From positions 2,170,001 to 2,234,000 of the forward strand of contig OZ254079.1 in the NCBI GenBank assembly GCA_965267475.1: a DNA stretch of 64,000 nt, written 5' to 3'. Source of the stretch: JBCBKU01 sp965267475 (GTDB lineage Bacteria > Pseudomonadota > Alphaproteobacteria > Rhodobacterales > Rhodobacteraceae). Within the stretch, counting starts at the first letter, position 1, and every line of letters starts with the position of its first letter. Below, piece by piece: positions 33,728-41,719 of this stretch. Position numbers and translations under genes: made by a program. Below the pieces are notes generated by a model. The model had not been told where the DNA came from, made no database searches, and saw only the letters and a list, made by a program, of their open reading frames with translations.

Positions 33728-34843
33728 CTATCCGCTTGCATTTAATTGCGGCATGGACGCGTGAGTATTCTCCAGCTTTTCCCAGTCAAACGTAACGCCA
33801 ATCCCGTGCGCGTCTGGGGCAACAGCGAGATGATTTTTGACCACCAACGGTCGGGTCGTGTACCGATCGATTGGGAAACTGTGTACTTCAAGCCAACCCG
33901 CATTGGTTTGCCCGGCCACGAGGCTGACGTGCAATTCTTGCATCCCGTGGCTGCACGCGGGCAGGCCATACTCACGAGCCAGTTTCGCCACTTGAAGCCA
34001 TCCGGTAATCCCACCGCAGTTTGATGCATCTGGTTGAATGAAACTCAGCCCGGCGTCCCGAAATGCATATTCGAATTCGTGTATTGTATGGAGGTTTTCG
34101 CCCATCGCTAAGGGCACGCCGGTTTCGTTGGCAATCCTGCCGTAGCCGACATAGTCGTCAGGGATAGTCGGTTCCTCGAACCAAAGTATGTCAAAGGGAT
34201 CAAACGCTTTCGCTGCTTCAATCGCCTGATCCACCGACATCGAATAATTCGCATCGACCATAAACGCAGTTTCCGGACCGATTAGGTCTCGTACCGCGCT
34301 CACGCGGCTCAAATCTGCTTCGAGCGTCTTTTGCCCAACCTTGATTTTCACGCCATTGAAACCTTGATCCAGGTATCCCCGAACCGACTCAAGTAGTTTC
34401 GGTAAGTCAAAATTTAGGTCGATGCCGCCGCAATATGCTTTGCACCGGTTGGATACCCCACCGGCCATTTGCCAAAGTGGCATACCTTGGCTCTTCCCTC
34501 GTCGGTCCCAAAGCGCGATGTCGATGGCAGAGATTGCGAATGATGCAATCCCACCACGCGCGACGTAGTGCACGTGCCATTGCATGGCATTGTACAGCTC
34601 GTCAACTGCTTCCCCTTCCTGCCCGATCAAAAATGGCGCCAGATCGTGCTGGATCATGGCAGCGATGGCCCGACCACCTTTCCCGCCAGTGTAAGTGTAG
34701 CCTGTGCCAGATGTTCCGTCCGAGAAGTAAACTGTCGCGGTCACCAACTCAAAATGGGTGTGATCGCCATGCTTTGCGTCGCTAAGAACTTCATCAAGAG
34801 GGACATCGAACAAGCGAACTTCGACGTGTTCAATTAACGGCAT
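33728..34843 (-). CDS. Mandelate racemase/talarate-galactarate dehydratase-like enolase
   Basis: A 371-residue enolase-superfamily protein with KIK in GVKIKVGQKT (near residue 170), DANYSM, WFEEPT, MGENLHT and the late SHGMQELHVSL. The capping-domain text LSDAKHGDHTHFELVTATVY and GTGYTYTGGKGG recalls acid-sugar dehydratases of the talarate/galactarate type. It may dehydrate or epimerise the acid produced by the partner cycloisomerase. The ATG at 34843 has a GGGCGAGG leader. It is divergent from the GntR-family gene and lies in the same cargo block. Confidence 0.85.
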   Translation of the reverse strand: MPLIEHVEVRLFDVPLDEVLSDAKHGDHTHFELVTATVYFSDGTSGTGYTYTGGKGGRAIAAMIQHDLAPFLIGQEGEAVDELYNAMQWHVHYVARGGIASFAISAIDIALWDRRGKSQGMPLWQMAGGVSNRCKAYCGGIDLNFDLPKLLESVRGYLDQGFNGVKIKVGQKTLEADLSRVSAVRDLIGPETAFMVDANYSMSVDQAIEAAKAFDPFDILWFEEPTIPDDYVGYGRIANETGVPLAMGENLHTIHEFEYAFRDAGLSFIQPDASNCGGITGWLQVAKLAREYGLPACSHGMQELHVSLVAGQTNAGWLEVHSFPIDRYTTRPLVVKNHLAVAPDAHGIGVTFDWEKLENTHASMPQLNASG

Positions 34844-34869
34844 TCCTCGCCCTCTCAACTGCACCTTGT

Positions 34870-34884
34870 TTTGGTATGACAAAA
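34870..34884. promoter_or_regulatory. Candidate operator of the GntR/FadR regulator, divergent promoter copy 1
   Basis: TTTGGTATGACAAAA shares eleven leading bases with the copy at 33527 and differs in one half-site base (ACAAAA for ACCAAA). It lies 27 bp upstream of the enolase gene at 34843. Confidence 0.6.
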
Positions 34885-34941
34885 AATAACAGACTCGTCG
34901 AGTGTTGCGATTTCTATTGCGAATTGAGGGCCTGCGTGCAT

Positions 34942-34956
34942 TTTGGTCAGACAAAG
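34942..34956. promoter_or_regulatory. Candidate operator of the GntR/FadR regulator, divergent promoter copy 2
   Basis: TTTGGTCAGACAAAG keeps the left half-site and a weaker right half-site, 29 bp before the regulator's GTG start. This is consistent with autoregulation. Confidence 0.5.
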
Positions 34957-34984
34957 CTGTTGGCTTCAAAGAAAGCACTGTCCT

Positions 34985-35698
34985 GTGTCGGAACAAAAGA
35001 CAACTTTGCGGTCGCGCGCAGCAGATCGACTGATCGCATTGTTTGAGAAACAAATCCAAGAAGGAGAATTGACCGAAGGCGAGCCACTTCCGCCTGAACG
35101 AGAAATCGTGCAGGCGCATGGGGTCAGCCGGACTGTGGTGCGCGAGGCGGTGCTGGCTCTTTCGGCTAAGGGTCTAGTCCGCGCGCAACCCGGATATCGG
35201 CCCGTTGTAGCCAAAGCCGGATATGATACGGCAATCGAAGTCTTAGGAAGCATAATCCCACAATTGCTTTCGCGACGTGGTGGTATTCGAAACCTGTTCG
35301 ATCTTCGGATCATGATGGAGGCGTCGCTGGTTCGCCAAGCAGCGGCCAGGGCAACTGCGAAGGACATCGCAAACCTCAAGGACGCGCTGGCCAGGAACCG
35401 CGACGCCATTGACGATTCCGAAGCTTTTTACATGACCGACGTGGCGTTTCATGGTGTCCTATTCGGCATTCCTGACAATCCAGCATTGCCCGCAATACAT
35501 CGTGCCTACACCAACTGGTTGGCACCGCATTGGCGAGCCATGCCAAGGCAAAAGAAGCGAAACCAAACAAATTATGACGCCCATTCAGACATTTATGAAG
35601 CAATCTTGACGCGAGATCCGGATCTTGCAGAGGACAAGTTGCGCAAACACTTGGATCAGGCCTGGATTCAAGTCAGTGCGACGTTTGAAGGCCTTTAG
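34985..35698 (+). CDS. GntR-family regulator, FadR/FCD subfamily
   Basis: A 237-residue regulator. The winged helix-turn-helix (about 8-75) includes PLPPEREIVQAHGVSRTVVR and EAVLALSAKGLVRAQPGYRP; the FCD effector domain follows (about 95-225), with likely metal/ligand residues in FDLRIMMEASLVRQAA and TDVAFHGVLFG. GTG at 34985 is chosen because a longer TTG start would place operator copy 2 inside the gene, although the ribosome site is weak. Its ligand is probably an acid sugar intermediate. It opens the plus-strand cargo operon. Confidence 0.88.
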   Translation: MSEQKTTLRSRAADRLIALFEKQIQEGELTEGEPLPPEREIVQAHGVSRTVVREAVLALSAKGLVRAQPGYRPVVAKAGYDTAIEVLGSIIPQLLSRRGGIRNLFDLRIMMEASLVRQAAARATAKDIANLKDALARNRDAIDDSEAFYMTDVAFHGVLFGIPDNPALPAIHRAYTNWLAPHWRAMPRQKKRNQTNYDAHSDIYEAILTRDPDLAEDKLRKHLDQAWIQVSATFEGL

Positions 35699-35713
35699 GC
35701 CGGGAGGATAACA

Positions 35714-36619
35714 ATGAAGTGCGGTGTGATCGGTTTGGGTGACATGGGATCAGGCCTAGCCAAGAACCTGATCAAGAATGGGTTTGAAACCTGGGGACTG
35801 GATCTTTCGCCCAACAGGATGGACGCCCTCACGGACATGGGCGGGCAACTGGCGGCGACACCCGCCGAGATGGGCGCAAATGCGGATGCTGTCTTCATCA
35901 TGGTGATGAATGGCGATCAGGCAAAGGCTGTGATCCTGGGCGAAGGCGGGCTGGTTGGCGCCATGTCGGAAGGTGGTGCCGTCATTCTGTCGGCCACGAT
36001 CAAACCGCGCGAGGCGCGTGATATCGGCGTGGCCATGGCCGGTTCCGGGCTTCATCTGATCGATACGCCGGTCTCGGGTGGCTTCCCGGGGGCGCAGAAT
36101 GGCACATTGACGATGATGGCGGCGGCTCCGGACACAGTGCTGGATCAGTATGCGCCTGTGATGGAGGCTGTCAGCGCCAACATCCATCGCGTCGGAACAA
36201 GGCCCGGCGATGGGCAGACGGTCAAGGCCTGCCTTCAATCGCTGATTGGAGCGCAATTTTCGGCGACGTTTGAAGCCGCAGCGCTTGCCGCAAAGGCTGG
36301 AGTGCCGGGTGAGGTGATCTTGAAAGTTTTCTCGACTTCATCGGCTGGCTGCGGCGTGGTCAATAATGCGCTTGAAAAGATCATCGATCGGCAGTTTGAA
36401 GGCACCGGCAGCCACATCAACACCATGCACAAGGATCTGACCATCTCGATGGGCCTCGGTGAGGATCTAGGCGTGCCCTTGCACACGGCGGCCGCGGCCA
36501 TGCAAATCTTCCACGCGGGAAAGACCAAATATCCTGACGGCGACAACTGGATCTGTACCCGTGTGATCGAAGAGATCGTGGGTGCCGAACTCCACCGGGC
36601 CAAAGCGAAGCAAAGATGA
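35714..36619 (+). CDS. 3-hydroxyisobutyrate/tartronate-semialdehyde/threonate dehydrogenase-like NAD-binding protein
   Basis: A 301-residue beta-hydroxyacid dehydrogenase with NAD loop VIGLGDMGSGLAKN, substrate loop DTPVSGGFPGAQNGT and active-site Lys in GDGQTVKACLQS (near residue 171). The usual N of GxxxKxxNN is absent, as in LtnD-like threonate dehydrogenases rather than canonical GarR. It ends overlapping the next gene by 4 bases (ATGA). It probably oxidises or reduces a three- or four-carbon acid in the cargo pathway. Base composition is closer to the backbone than that of the genes to its left. Confidence 0.87.
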   Translation: MKCGVIGLGDMGSGLAKNLIKNGFETWGLDLSPNRMDALTDMGGQLAATPAEMGANADAVFIMVMNGDQAKAVILGEGGLVGAMSEGGAVILSATIKPREARDIGVAMAGSGLHLIDTPVSGGFPGAQNGTLTMMAAAPDTVLDQYAPVMEAVSANIHRVGTRPGDGQTVKACLQSLIGAQFSATFEAAALAAKAGVPGEVILKVFSTSSAGCGVVNNALEKIIDRQFEGTGSHINTMHKDLTISMGLGEDLGVPLHTAAAAMQIFHAGKTKYPDGDNWICTRVIEEIVGAELHRAKAKQR

Positions 36620-37479
36620 AACTCGGTGTCATCTGTGACGGTATCAGTCGCGATCTCGCCTATGCGGTCGATGTTATGGACGAATTCGCTCTGGAATACG
36701 CGGAGCTTCAGTTCGTAGGTGAAAAAGAGGTCGGCGATCACTCGGCCGATGAGATCAGGGAAATCGATATGCTGTTACGTGACAGGGGCAAACCAGTTTC
36801 CTGTCTTTCGCGCCATGTTTTTGCTGGGCTCACAACCGCAAACCGGGCATGGGACGACGATCACTCAAAGCACATGGACGCGCTGAAGCGGGTCATTGAA
36901 ATGGCCCATATCGTTGGATCGCCTCTTGTCCGGATCATGACCAACAAAAAGGAGCAGATTCTTTGGGGACGCGGTGGAGCGGAAAAATGGAACGTTGCCC
37001 ACGGCGCTTGGGACAAAACGCTGCGTTTGGTCGCGCCAGCAGTGGATCTGGCGAGAACCGAAGGTGTTACGTTGGCGGTCGAGACCGGAAATGGCACTAT
37101 GGTGAATTCGAACTACACCGCTCGAAAGCTCATCGACGACTTGGACGCTAAAGACGTCCTCAAAGTGCTTTGGGATCCGGCCAACAACTGTTGGTGCCAC
37201 GAACGGGCGTATCCGGACGGGTATGAAGAAGTCAAAGGTGGATATCTCGGCCATATCCATATCAAAGATGTCGATGTGGACACGCCGCGCGCAACGCTTA
37301 CTGTCAAGAAAATGGGCGAAGGAGAATTGGCTGATCAGTTTGGACCGATAGCTTCGGCGCTAAGGGATGAGGGCTTTGGCGGTGTGATTTCTTTCGAAAG
37401 CGTATATCATCCCGGCAATCATGATTTCGAGGCTGGGTTTCGCAGTTCAATCCAGTCGTTTAAGGCGCATTTCGGCTAG
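36616..37479 (+). CDS. Xylose isomerase-like TIM-barrel sugar (phosphate) isomerase/epimerase
   Basis: A 287-residue AP-endonuclease-2-fold TIM barrel. Metal ligands are suggested by AVETGNG (Glu near 156), LWDPANNCW (Asp near 190), HIHIKDVD (His near 218) and SFESVYHPG (Glu near 262). The family interconverts ketoses and aldoses, hydroxypyruvate-type acids or inosose. It is translationally coupled to the preceding dehydrogenase and 4 bp from the MocA-family gene, so the three work in one pathway. The substrate is unknown. Confidence 0.87.
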   Translation: MKLGVICDGISRDLAYAVDVMDEFALEYAELQFVGEKEVGDHSADEIREIDMLLRDRGKPVSCLSRHVFAGLTTANRAWDDDHSKHMDALKRVIEMAHIVGSPLVRIMTNKKEQILWGRGGAEKWNVAHGAWDKTLRLVAPAVDLARTEGVTLAVETGNGTMVNSNYTARKLIDDLDAKDVLKVLWDPANNCWCHERAYPDGYEEVKGGYLGHIHIKDVDVDTPRATLTVKKMGEGELADQFGPIASALRDEGFGGVISFESVYHPGNHDFEAGFRSSIQSFKAHFG

Positions 37480-37482
37480 ATC

Positions 37483-38478
37483 ATGAGCGCTTTGCAGATT
37501 GCCGTCCTCGGCTGTGGCCTGATTGGTAAGCGTCACATAGCCCAAGCCCGGAAACATGGCGTTCTCTGCGCGGTTGCAGATCCAGATCCAGCGGCAAGGG
37601 ATGTGGCTTCTAAAAGCGGCGTTCCGCACTATTCAGATCCAGTTGATCTTCTTCGTGCGAAGCGGCCCGACGGCGTCGTCATCGCAACCCCGAACCACCT
37701 TCACGCCGATCATGCGGTGATGTCGCTGGAACAAGGGGTGCCATGTCTTATTGAAAAACCAATTGCCGACACGCTTCAAAATGCGGACCGGATCGTTGCA
37801 GCAAGCGCGCGCTTTGATGTGCCAGTATTGGTTGGGCATCACAGGCGGCACAATCAGATCGTCGCCAAAGCAAAAGAAGTGATCGATCAGGGAAGACTTG
37901 GAGATCTCGTTACGGTCTCGGGTGAGTTTTGGCTTTACAAGCCGGATGACTACTTCGATGCCGAATGGCGAAAAAAATCGGGTGCAGGCCCGATGCTAAT
38001 CAACTGTATCCATGACATCGATCTGCTTCGATATCTTTGCGGCGAAATCTCAGAAATCCAATCATTCCTCAGCAACAATCGTCGCGGATCCGAGGTTGAA
38101 GACTCAGCCGCGCTAGTATTCCGCTTTGAAAATGGGGCGGTCGGCAGTTTTACCTTGTCCGACACGGTCGTTGCCCCGTGGAGTTGGGAAATGACTTCAG
38201 GTGAAAACTCGATTTATCCCAACGTCTCGCAAAGCTGCTATCGCCTCGGTGGGACCCGTGGATCGCTCTCGATCCCTGATCTCACCTTTTGGTCGCATCC
38301 AGGAAGGCGCAGTTGGTGGGAAGCGATTGACGCCGAAGACTTGTCCGAGCACTCAGCAGATCCATTCGAGCGCCAGTTCCTTCATTTTTGCGATGTGATT
38401 CGGGACAAGCCGCCGCTGGTTTCGCCGCAAGAAGGACGCAAAAGCCTGGAAGTCGTACTCAGATGCCTGATGATGTAG
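37483..38478 (+). CDS. Gfo/Idh/MocA-family NAD(P)-dependent oxidoreductase
   Basis: A 331-residue oxidoreductase with Rossmann loop VLGCGLIGKRH (residues 8-18), the conserved EKP of CLIEKPIADTL and a catalytic HDID in NCIHDIDLLRYL. The N-terminal half is the dinucleotide fold and the C-terminal half the beta-sheet substrate domain. The chain stops soon after GRKSLEVVLRCLMM, about 10-20 residues earlier than typical relatives, which often end after a further helix and strand. As the last cargo gene before island-core DNA, it may have lost its extreme C-terminus. Confidence 0.87.
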   Translation: MSALQIAVLGCGLIGKRHIAQARKHGVLCAVADPDPAARDVASKSGVPHYSDPVDLLRAKRPDGVVIATPNHLHADHAVMSLEQGVPCLIEKPIADTLQNADRIVAASARFDVPVLVGHHRRHNQIVAKAKEVIDQGRLGDLVTVSGEFWLYKPDDYFDAEWRKKSGAGPMLINCIHDIDLLRYLCGEISEIQSFLSNNRRGSEVEDSAALVFRFENGAVGSFTLSDTVVAPWSWEMTSGENSIYPNVSQSCYRLGGTRGSLSIPDLTFWSHPGRRSWWEAIDAEDLSEHSADPFERQFLHFCDVIRDKPPLVSPQEGRKSLEVVLRCLMM

Positions 38479-38829
38479 CTGTGGTCCGTCCGCGTTGCGG
38501 CAAGGGTTTGGGGCGCCAAACGCGTACAGCCGAGCAGCGGTGGTCGTAACAAAGTAGCTATCAGTTGCTCGAGAGCGGAATCCAAAACAGTCTGCGTAAA
38601 TCCGGCCACGCGGGACTCGCACAGGTTTCGGAATTGACAAGCTTTTAAAGGAATTCGGCTGGGTTTCCAAGGATCGTCGTGACCTGGCGCATAACGTGCT
38701 GGCTGACTAGCCCTGGCGAGTGCCCGTTTTCACACTTCTCGAGGCGGTGAGATTGCGATTGGTTGACGTCCGCCCAACTCACAGATTGACACTGCCGATT
38801 TTGGTTCGCGCTAATGTCTTGTTTGCGCG
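38479..38829. other. Island intergenic region without a recognised gene
   Basis: A 351-bp stretch lies between the MocA-family gene and the frameshifted endonuclease gene. No persuasive reading frame, tRNA, strong hairpin or att-like repeat was found. It probably marks the junction of cargo with island core and may contain gene debris. Confidence 0.45.
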
Positions 38830-39506
38830 TTAGGTTCGTGCAGCCGATGCAGGACACGTTGGCCAACGTCGCCGTCTGGTTGGGCGGCCAAAAGACGGTC
38901 GAGCGACCAGGCCTTTTGCAACTTTGGTGAGAGCCCAATGACCGAATGCTGCGAAGGCAGTTAGCGCCGAAAGCAGTTGTGACATTGTTCCCGCTTTCAC
39001 GGCCTTTTCATGGGGTGTTTTTGGGAAGTTGAGACGAGCATAGGCGCCATGCAGTTCATTTGCCCGGCGGTCATATTCGCGGGCCGCTTCAATTTCGCTG
39101 CAAAACGACCCAAGTCGCTCTTTTCGCCAAGTTTCGAGATACAAGCGACCCACCTGTCCCCAGCTCGGCTCACGCCTCTATATTGACTGCTGGAACCGTT
39201 GTGGGCGCCGCGGTTGCACTGCTGTTCAGATCGGGTGGCGAGCCTCAAATTGTGCCAGCGATTGTCGGACTTGTCGCCGTTCTTATGATCAATGTCGAAG
39301 GCAGGTTCCTCACCGGTCATAAGTTTCCAGATGATGCGGTGAGCCATGAAACGTTGGGTTGGACCGGTCCTGACGTAGACATATCCACTGCTGTTTTTGC
39401 GCCCAGCGTCTTCACTGGAATCGCGCCAGATCAATCGACCGGAGTCAGGCAGATATTCGAAAGTTCCCTTAATCGTCTTGACGGACGGAAGCGGGTTTCT
39501 TTTCAT
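38830..39506 (-). pseudogene. HNH endonuclease with AP2 DNA-binding domain, frameshifted
   Basis: The first frame (39506 to 38997) gives an N-terminal strand-rich domain, an HNH motif (FDIDHKNGDKSDNRWHNLRL) and the start of an AP2 domain (YRGVSRAGDRWVACISKLGE). The rest of the AP2 domain is in another frame (LGSFCSEIEAAREYDRRANE and LHGAYARLNFPK), open to 38830. The switch falls around 39110-39130. Such HNH-AP2 proteins behave as homing endonucleases of phages and islands. A true inactivating indel or a sequencing error are both possible. It lies 40 bp from the integrase gene's end. Confidence 0.7.
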
Positions 39507-39546
39507 GAAACCGCCCCCGAATTTGGGCCGCCACGGCTTAAGCGCC

Positions 39547-40734
39547 TTACCGCCTGATCGGGATCACATCTGCGGCCGTCTCGCCGGTCAAGAACGCAGC
39601 CCAAGCCTCCATGGCAGCAGCACGACGCTCCAACAGGTCCGACCGCGCATAGCTGCGCTCCACGCGCGATCCAATGGTGTGCCCCAGAATAGTTTCCGAG
39701 ACCTCCCACGAACAGGAATCCGTGTCTTGCACCCAGGTCTTGAACGCGGTCCTGAAGCCGTGGGGCCTGCCCGCCTCGCCGAGATTGTCCAGGTGCTTTT
39801 CGATCGCTCGATCGCCGATCGCCGTGACGCCGCGTTGTCCTGGAAACATGAGATCCACGCCAAGATGGCGGCACTCCTTGACCATTGCCCGCGCCGGGGA
39901 AGATAGTGGCACCCGAAAGTCCGTGACCTTCTGTTCTGTGCCCTTCACACGGTCTGAGGGCACCGTCCAAACGTCGCCCGTGACTTCCGACACACGGGCT
40001 CCGCGGCCTGCGTCGGCACGCACCAGTGTCAACATGAGCCACCTCAGGCAACGCGCCGACGTCGTGCTCGGGTCCAGGCGCTGCCAAAGCGCGGGCATTT
40101 CGGCCCAGGGTGTCGCCGTTATCGGAGTGGCAACGTGGACATGCTTCCCGAGCGAGTGAACGCCGGCCTCCACCGTGAAGGGATCGCAGGCGTATCCCAT
40201 CAAGCGGGCATCGCGAAACACCATGCGTGTCCGGTTCACTGCTTTGATTGCGGTTGGGTGCTTGGTGCGCCAGATTGGAGAGATAGCTTCCCGGATGTCG
40301 ATCGGGAGGACTTCCGACATTCTCTTTCCGCCAATCGCGGGGATCACGTAAAGATCGAGCGGGCTGCGCCACCGGCCCCGGGCGCCACCTCCCCGAAGGG
40401 TCGGTTTGATCGCCTCGAAGACGATGTCCACCATCTGAGCGAATGTCGGATCTTCTCGATCTCGTTGAGATCGTGCATCGGTCTGGGCTTTCCGACGTTC
40501 TTCGATAGGATCCTTGCCAGCCAAAAGGACTGCCATCCAAGTGTCTCTGGATCGTCTGGCCTCGGCCAAACCGACCGCTGGCCAGCTTCCAAGACCCATT
40601 TCTCGGCGCTTCCCGAGGTGCGAGTAGCGGTACACCCATTTGCCCTTGGTGCCGCTCTTGATTAGTGTCAGACCACCGCCATCGAACAGCTTCCCATCGG
40701 GTGCTTTTTTGATCTCGATCACGGTCAGAGCCAT
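39547..40734 (-). CDS. Tyrosine recombinase/integrase of the island
   Basis: A 395-residue phage-type integrase. An N-terminal arm-binding DUF4102 domain (LTVIEIKKAPDGKLFDGGGL and WVYRYSHLGKRREMGLGSWP) is followed by a core-binding SAM-like domain and a catalytic domain. Catalytic residues visible are the Arg region near VRADAGRGARVSE, HGFR in RPHGFRTAFKTW, the GH of ILGHTIGSRVE, and the nucleophile Tyr in RSYARSDL. The ATG at 40734 is chosen; longer frames run through the right GTCCCCCAG repeats. It lies next to attR and should catalyse integration and excision at the tRNA-Thr site. Confidence 0.94.
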   Translation of the reverse strand: MALTVIEIKKAPDGKLFDGGGLTLIKSGTKGKWVYRYSHLGKRREMGLGSWPAVGLAEARRSRDTWMAVLLAGKDPIEERRKAQTDARSQRDREDPTFAQMVDIVFEAIKPTLRGGGARGRWRSPLDLYVIPAIGGKRMSEVLPIDIREAISPIWRTKHPTAIKAVNRTRMVFRDARLMGYACDPFTVEAGVHSLGKHVHVATPITATPWAEMPALWQRLDPSTTSARCLRWLMLTLVRADAGRGARVSEVTGDVWTVPSDRVKGTEQKVTDFRVPLSSPARAMVKECRHLGVDLMFPGQRGVTAIGDRAIEKHLDNLGEAGRPHGFRTAFKTWVQDTDSCSWEVSETILGHTIGSRVERSYARSDLLERRAAAMEAWAAFLTGETAADVIPIRR

Positions 40735-40737
40735 GCC

Positions 40738-40759
40738 AGTCCCCCAGGTAGTCCCCCAG
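40738..40759 (+). repeat. Right tandem pair of AGTCCCCCAG repeats (candidate integrase arm sites)
   Basis: Two copies of AGTCCCCCAG begin at 40738 and 40750, 12 bp apart, just upstream of the integrase start and about 119 bp inside attR. They match the left-end pair in core (GTCCCCCAG), orientation and spacing. Confidence 0.6.
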
Positions 40760-40877
40760 CCCAACTCGTGCTTCCATTTGCCCCGCGTGGCCGTGGGTGG
40801 AATGGATCGGCCCGATTCCAAAGGGATGGTAGGGTAGGGCGACTACACCCATCAACACCCATGGACGGGTTTGGGGT

Positions 40878-40894
40878 TCCGTGTGGGGGCACCA
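40878..40894 (+). repeat. Right attachment site (attR)
   Basis: An exact 17-bp copy of the tRNA-Thr 3' end (TCCGTGTGGGGGCACCA). The rest of the tRNA is absent here, as expected for the distal end of an island integrated into a tRNA gene. Backbone genes resume 34 bp beyond. Confidence 0.9.
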
Positions 40895-40927
40895 TTTCTT
40901 CGCAGAAGCATTAAGTGTGGGCTGATC

Positions 40928-41698
40928 CTAGTGATAGGCGTCGGGCGCCTTGCGCAATTGGAACCATTGCTCCGGACAATGCCCATATATGACCCAGGCG
41001 TCATTTGCATCGGCCAACGTCATAAGCCTGGCTCCGTGGTGCTGCGCCAGTTCCTCATTCCAGGACCCTTTGAACCCTTCGGTGACTTCAGCCGGGCGCG
41101 AAATGGCGTCGCTTGTCAAAAGAACCGGACCGGTTTCTGGCAGCCACACCATAAAGGCCAATTGCCCAGGTGCATGCCCGGGCACAAAAAACAGGTCGAA
41201 CCCCGGCCCAAGCGGCATGTCCTGCTCGACCAGAAGATAGTCGCGGTCAGGCCAGGGAATTGGGTTCCGATCCGCCCAGTACAAGGGCCGGTCCAGCGCT
41301 CGTTCTGCTCTGGCCATCAGGATTGGCGCATCTGGCGGATCTTCTAGGCCGCCCATGTGATCGATATGCGTATGCGTGATGATCAACATATCTATGTCAC
41401 TCATTGCTATATTCGACAGAGCAAGCTGTGCCGCGGGAAGATTAATATCATCCAATTCAATGACATGACCGAATTTATCCAACCCATCATCTTTTCCCGC
41501 GGCCATGGGATCCTTGGCGTATTTTCGCGGCATGCCGGTGTCGATCAACACCCGTTCATCTGCGTCCGTATCCACCAAAAAGCCCATCAACCCAACGTCG
41601 CGAGGCCCTGACAGAACACGGAAGTACCCGTAATCCAGGACCGTTAGCCGGACCGGTTTGCCTTTTAGAATGGGCGCTGTGAGACTGCTGAGGCGCAT
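40928..41698 (-). CDS. Metallo-beta-lactamase-fold hydrolase, N-acyl-homoserine-lactonase-like
   Basis: A 256-residue hydrolase. The signature THTHIDHMGG (near residue 107) and FVPGHAPGQLAFMV match the lactonase (AiiA/AttM-like) branch, with a second Asp in TSDAISRP and a late His in YGHCPEQ. It would open acyl-homoserine lactones or another lactone. The ATG at 41698 is the only good start; only 21 bp separate it from the divergent aminotransferase start. It is the first backbone gene after the island, on the opposite strand to its neighbour. Confidence 0.85.
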   Translation of the reverse strand: MRLSSLTAPILKGKPVRLTVLDYGYFRVLSGPRDVGLMGFLVDTDADERVLIDTGMPRKYAKDPMAAGKDDGLDKFGHVIELDDINLPAAQLALSNIAMSDIDMLIITHTHIDHMGGLEDPPDAPILMARAERALDRPLYWADRNPIPWPDRDYLLVEQDMPLGPGFDLFFVPGHAPGQLAFMVWLPETGPVLLTSDAISRPAEVTEGFKGSWNEELAQHHGARLMTLADANDAWVIYGHCPEQWFQLRKAPDAYH

Positions 41699-41719
41699 GG
41701 TGCAACGGAAGGCGGACCC

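Larger units (their letters stand above)
26397..40894. mobile_element. tRNA-Thr-linked integrative genomic island with catabolic cargo
   Basis: The element is bounded by the direct repeat TCCGTGTGGGGGCACCA at 26397-26413 (inside the tRNA) and 40878-40894. It has an AlpA-like gene 33 bp inside the left end, a tyrosine integrase 144 bp from the right end, and paired GTCCCCCAG repeats near both ends. No transfer, replication or phage structural gene was seen, so it is a simple integrase island of about 14.5 kb. Cargo at 26823-38478 is a single transport-and-catabolism package, with island core remnants at 26661-26822 and 38830-39506. Much of the cargo looks less GC-biased than the flanks. Confidence 0.9.

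Noticed and set aside
39503..40858. A 451-codon open frame in another frame of the integrase region
   Set aside because: It overlaps the integrase over its whole length; only the other frame carries the catalytic Arg, His and Tyr motifs.
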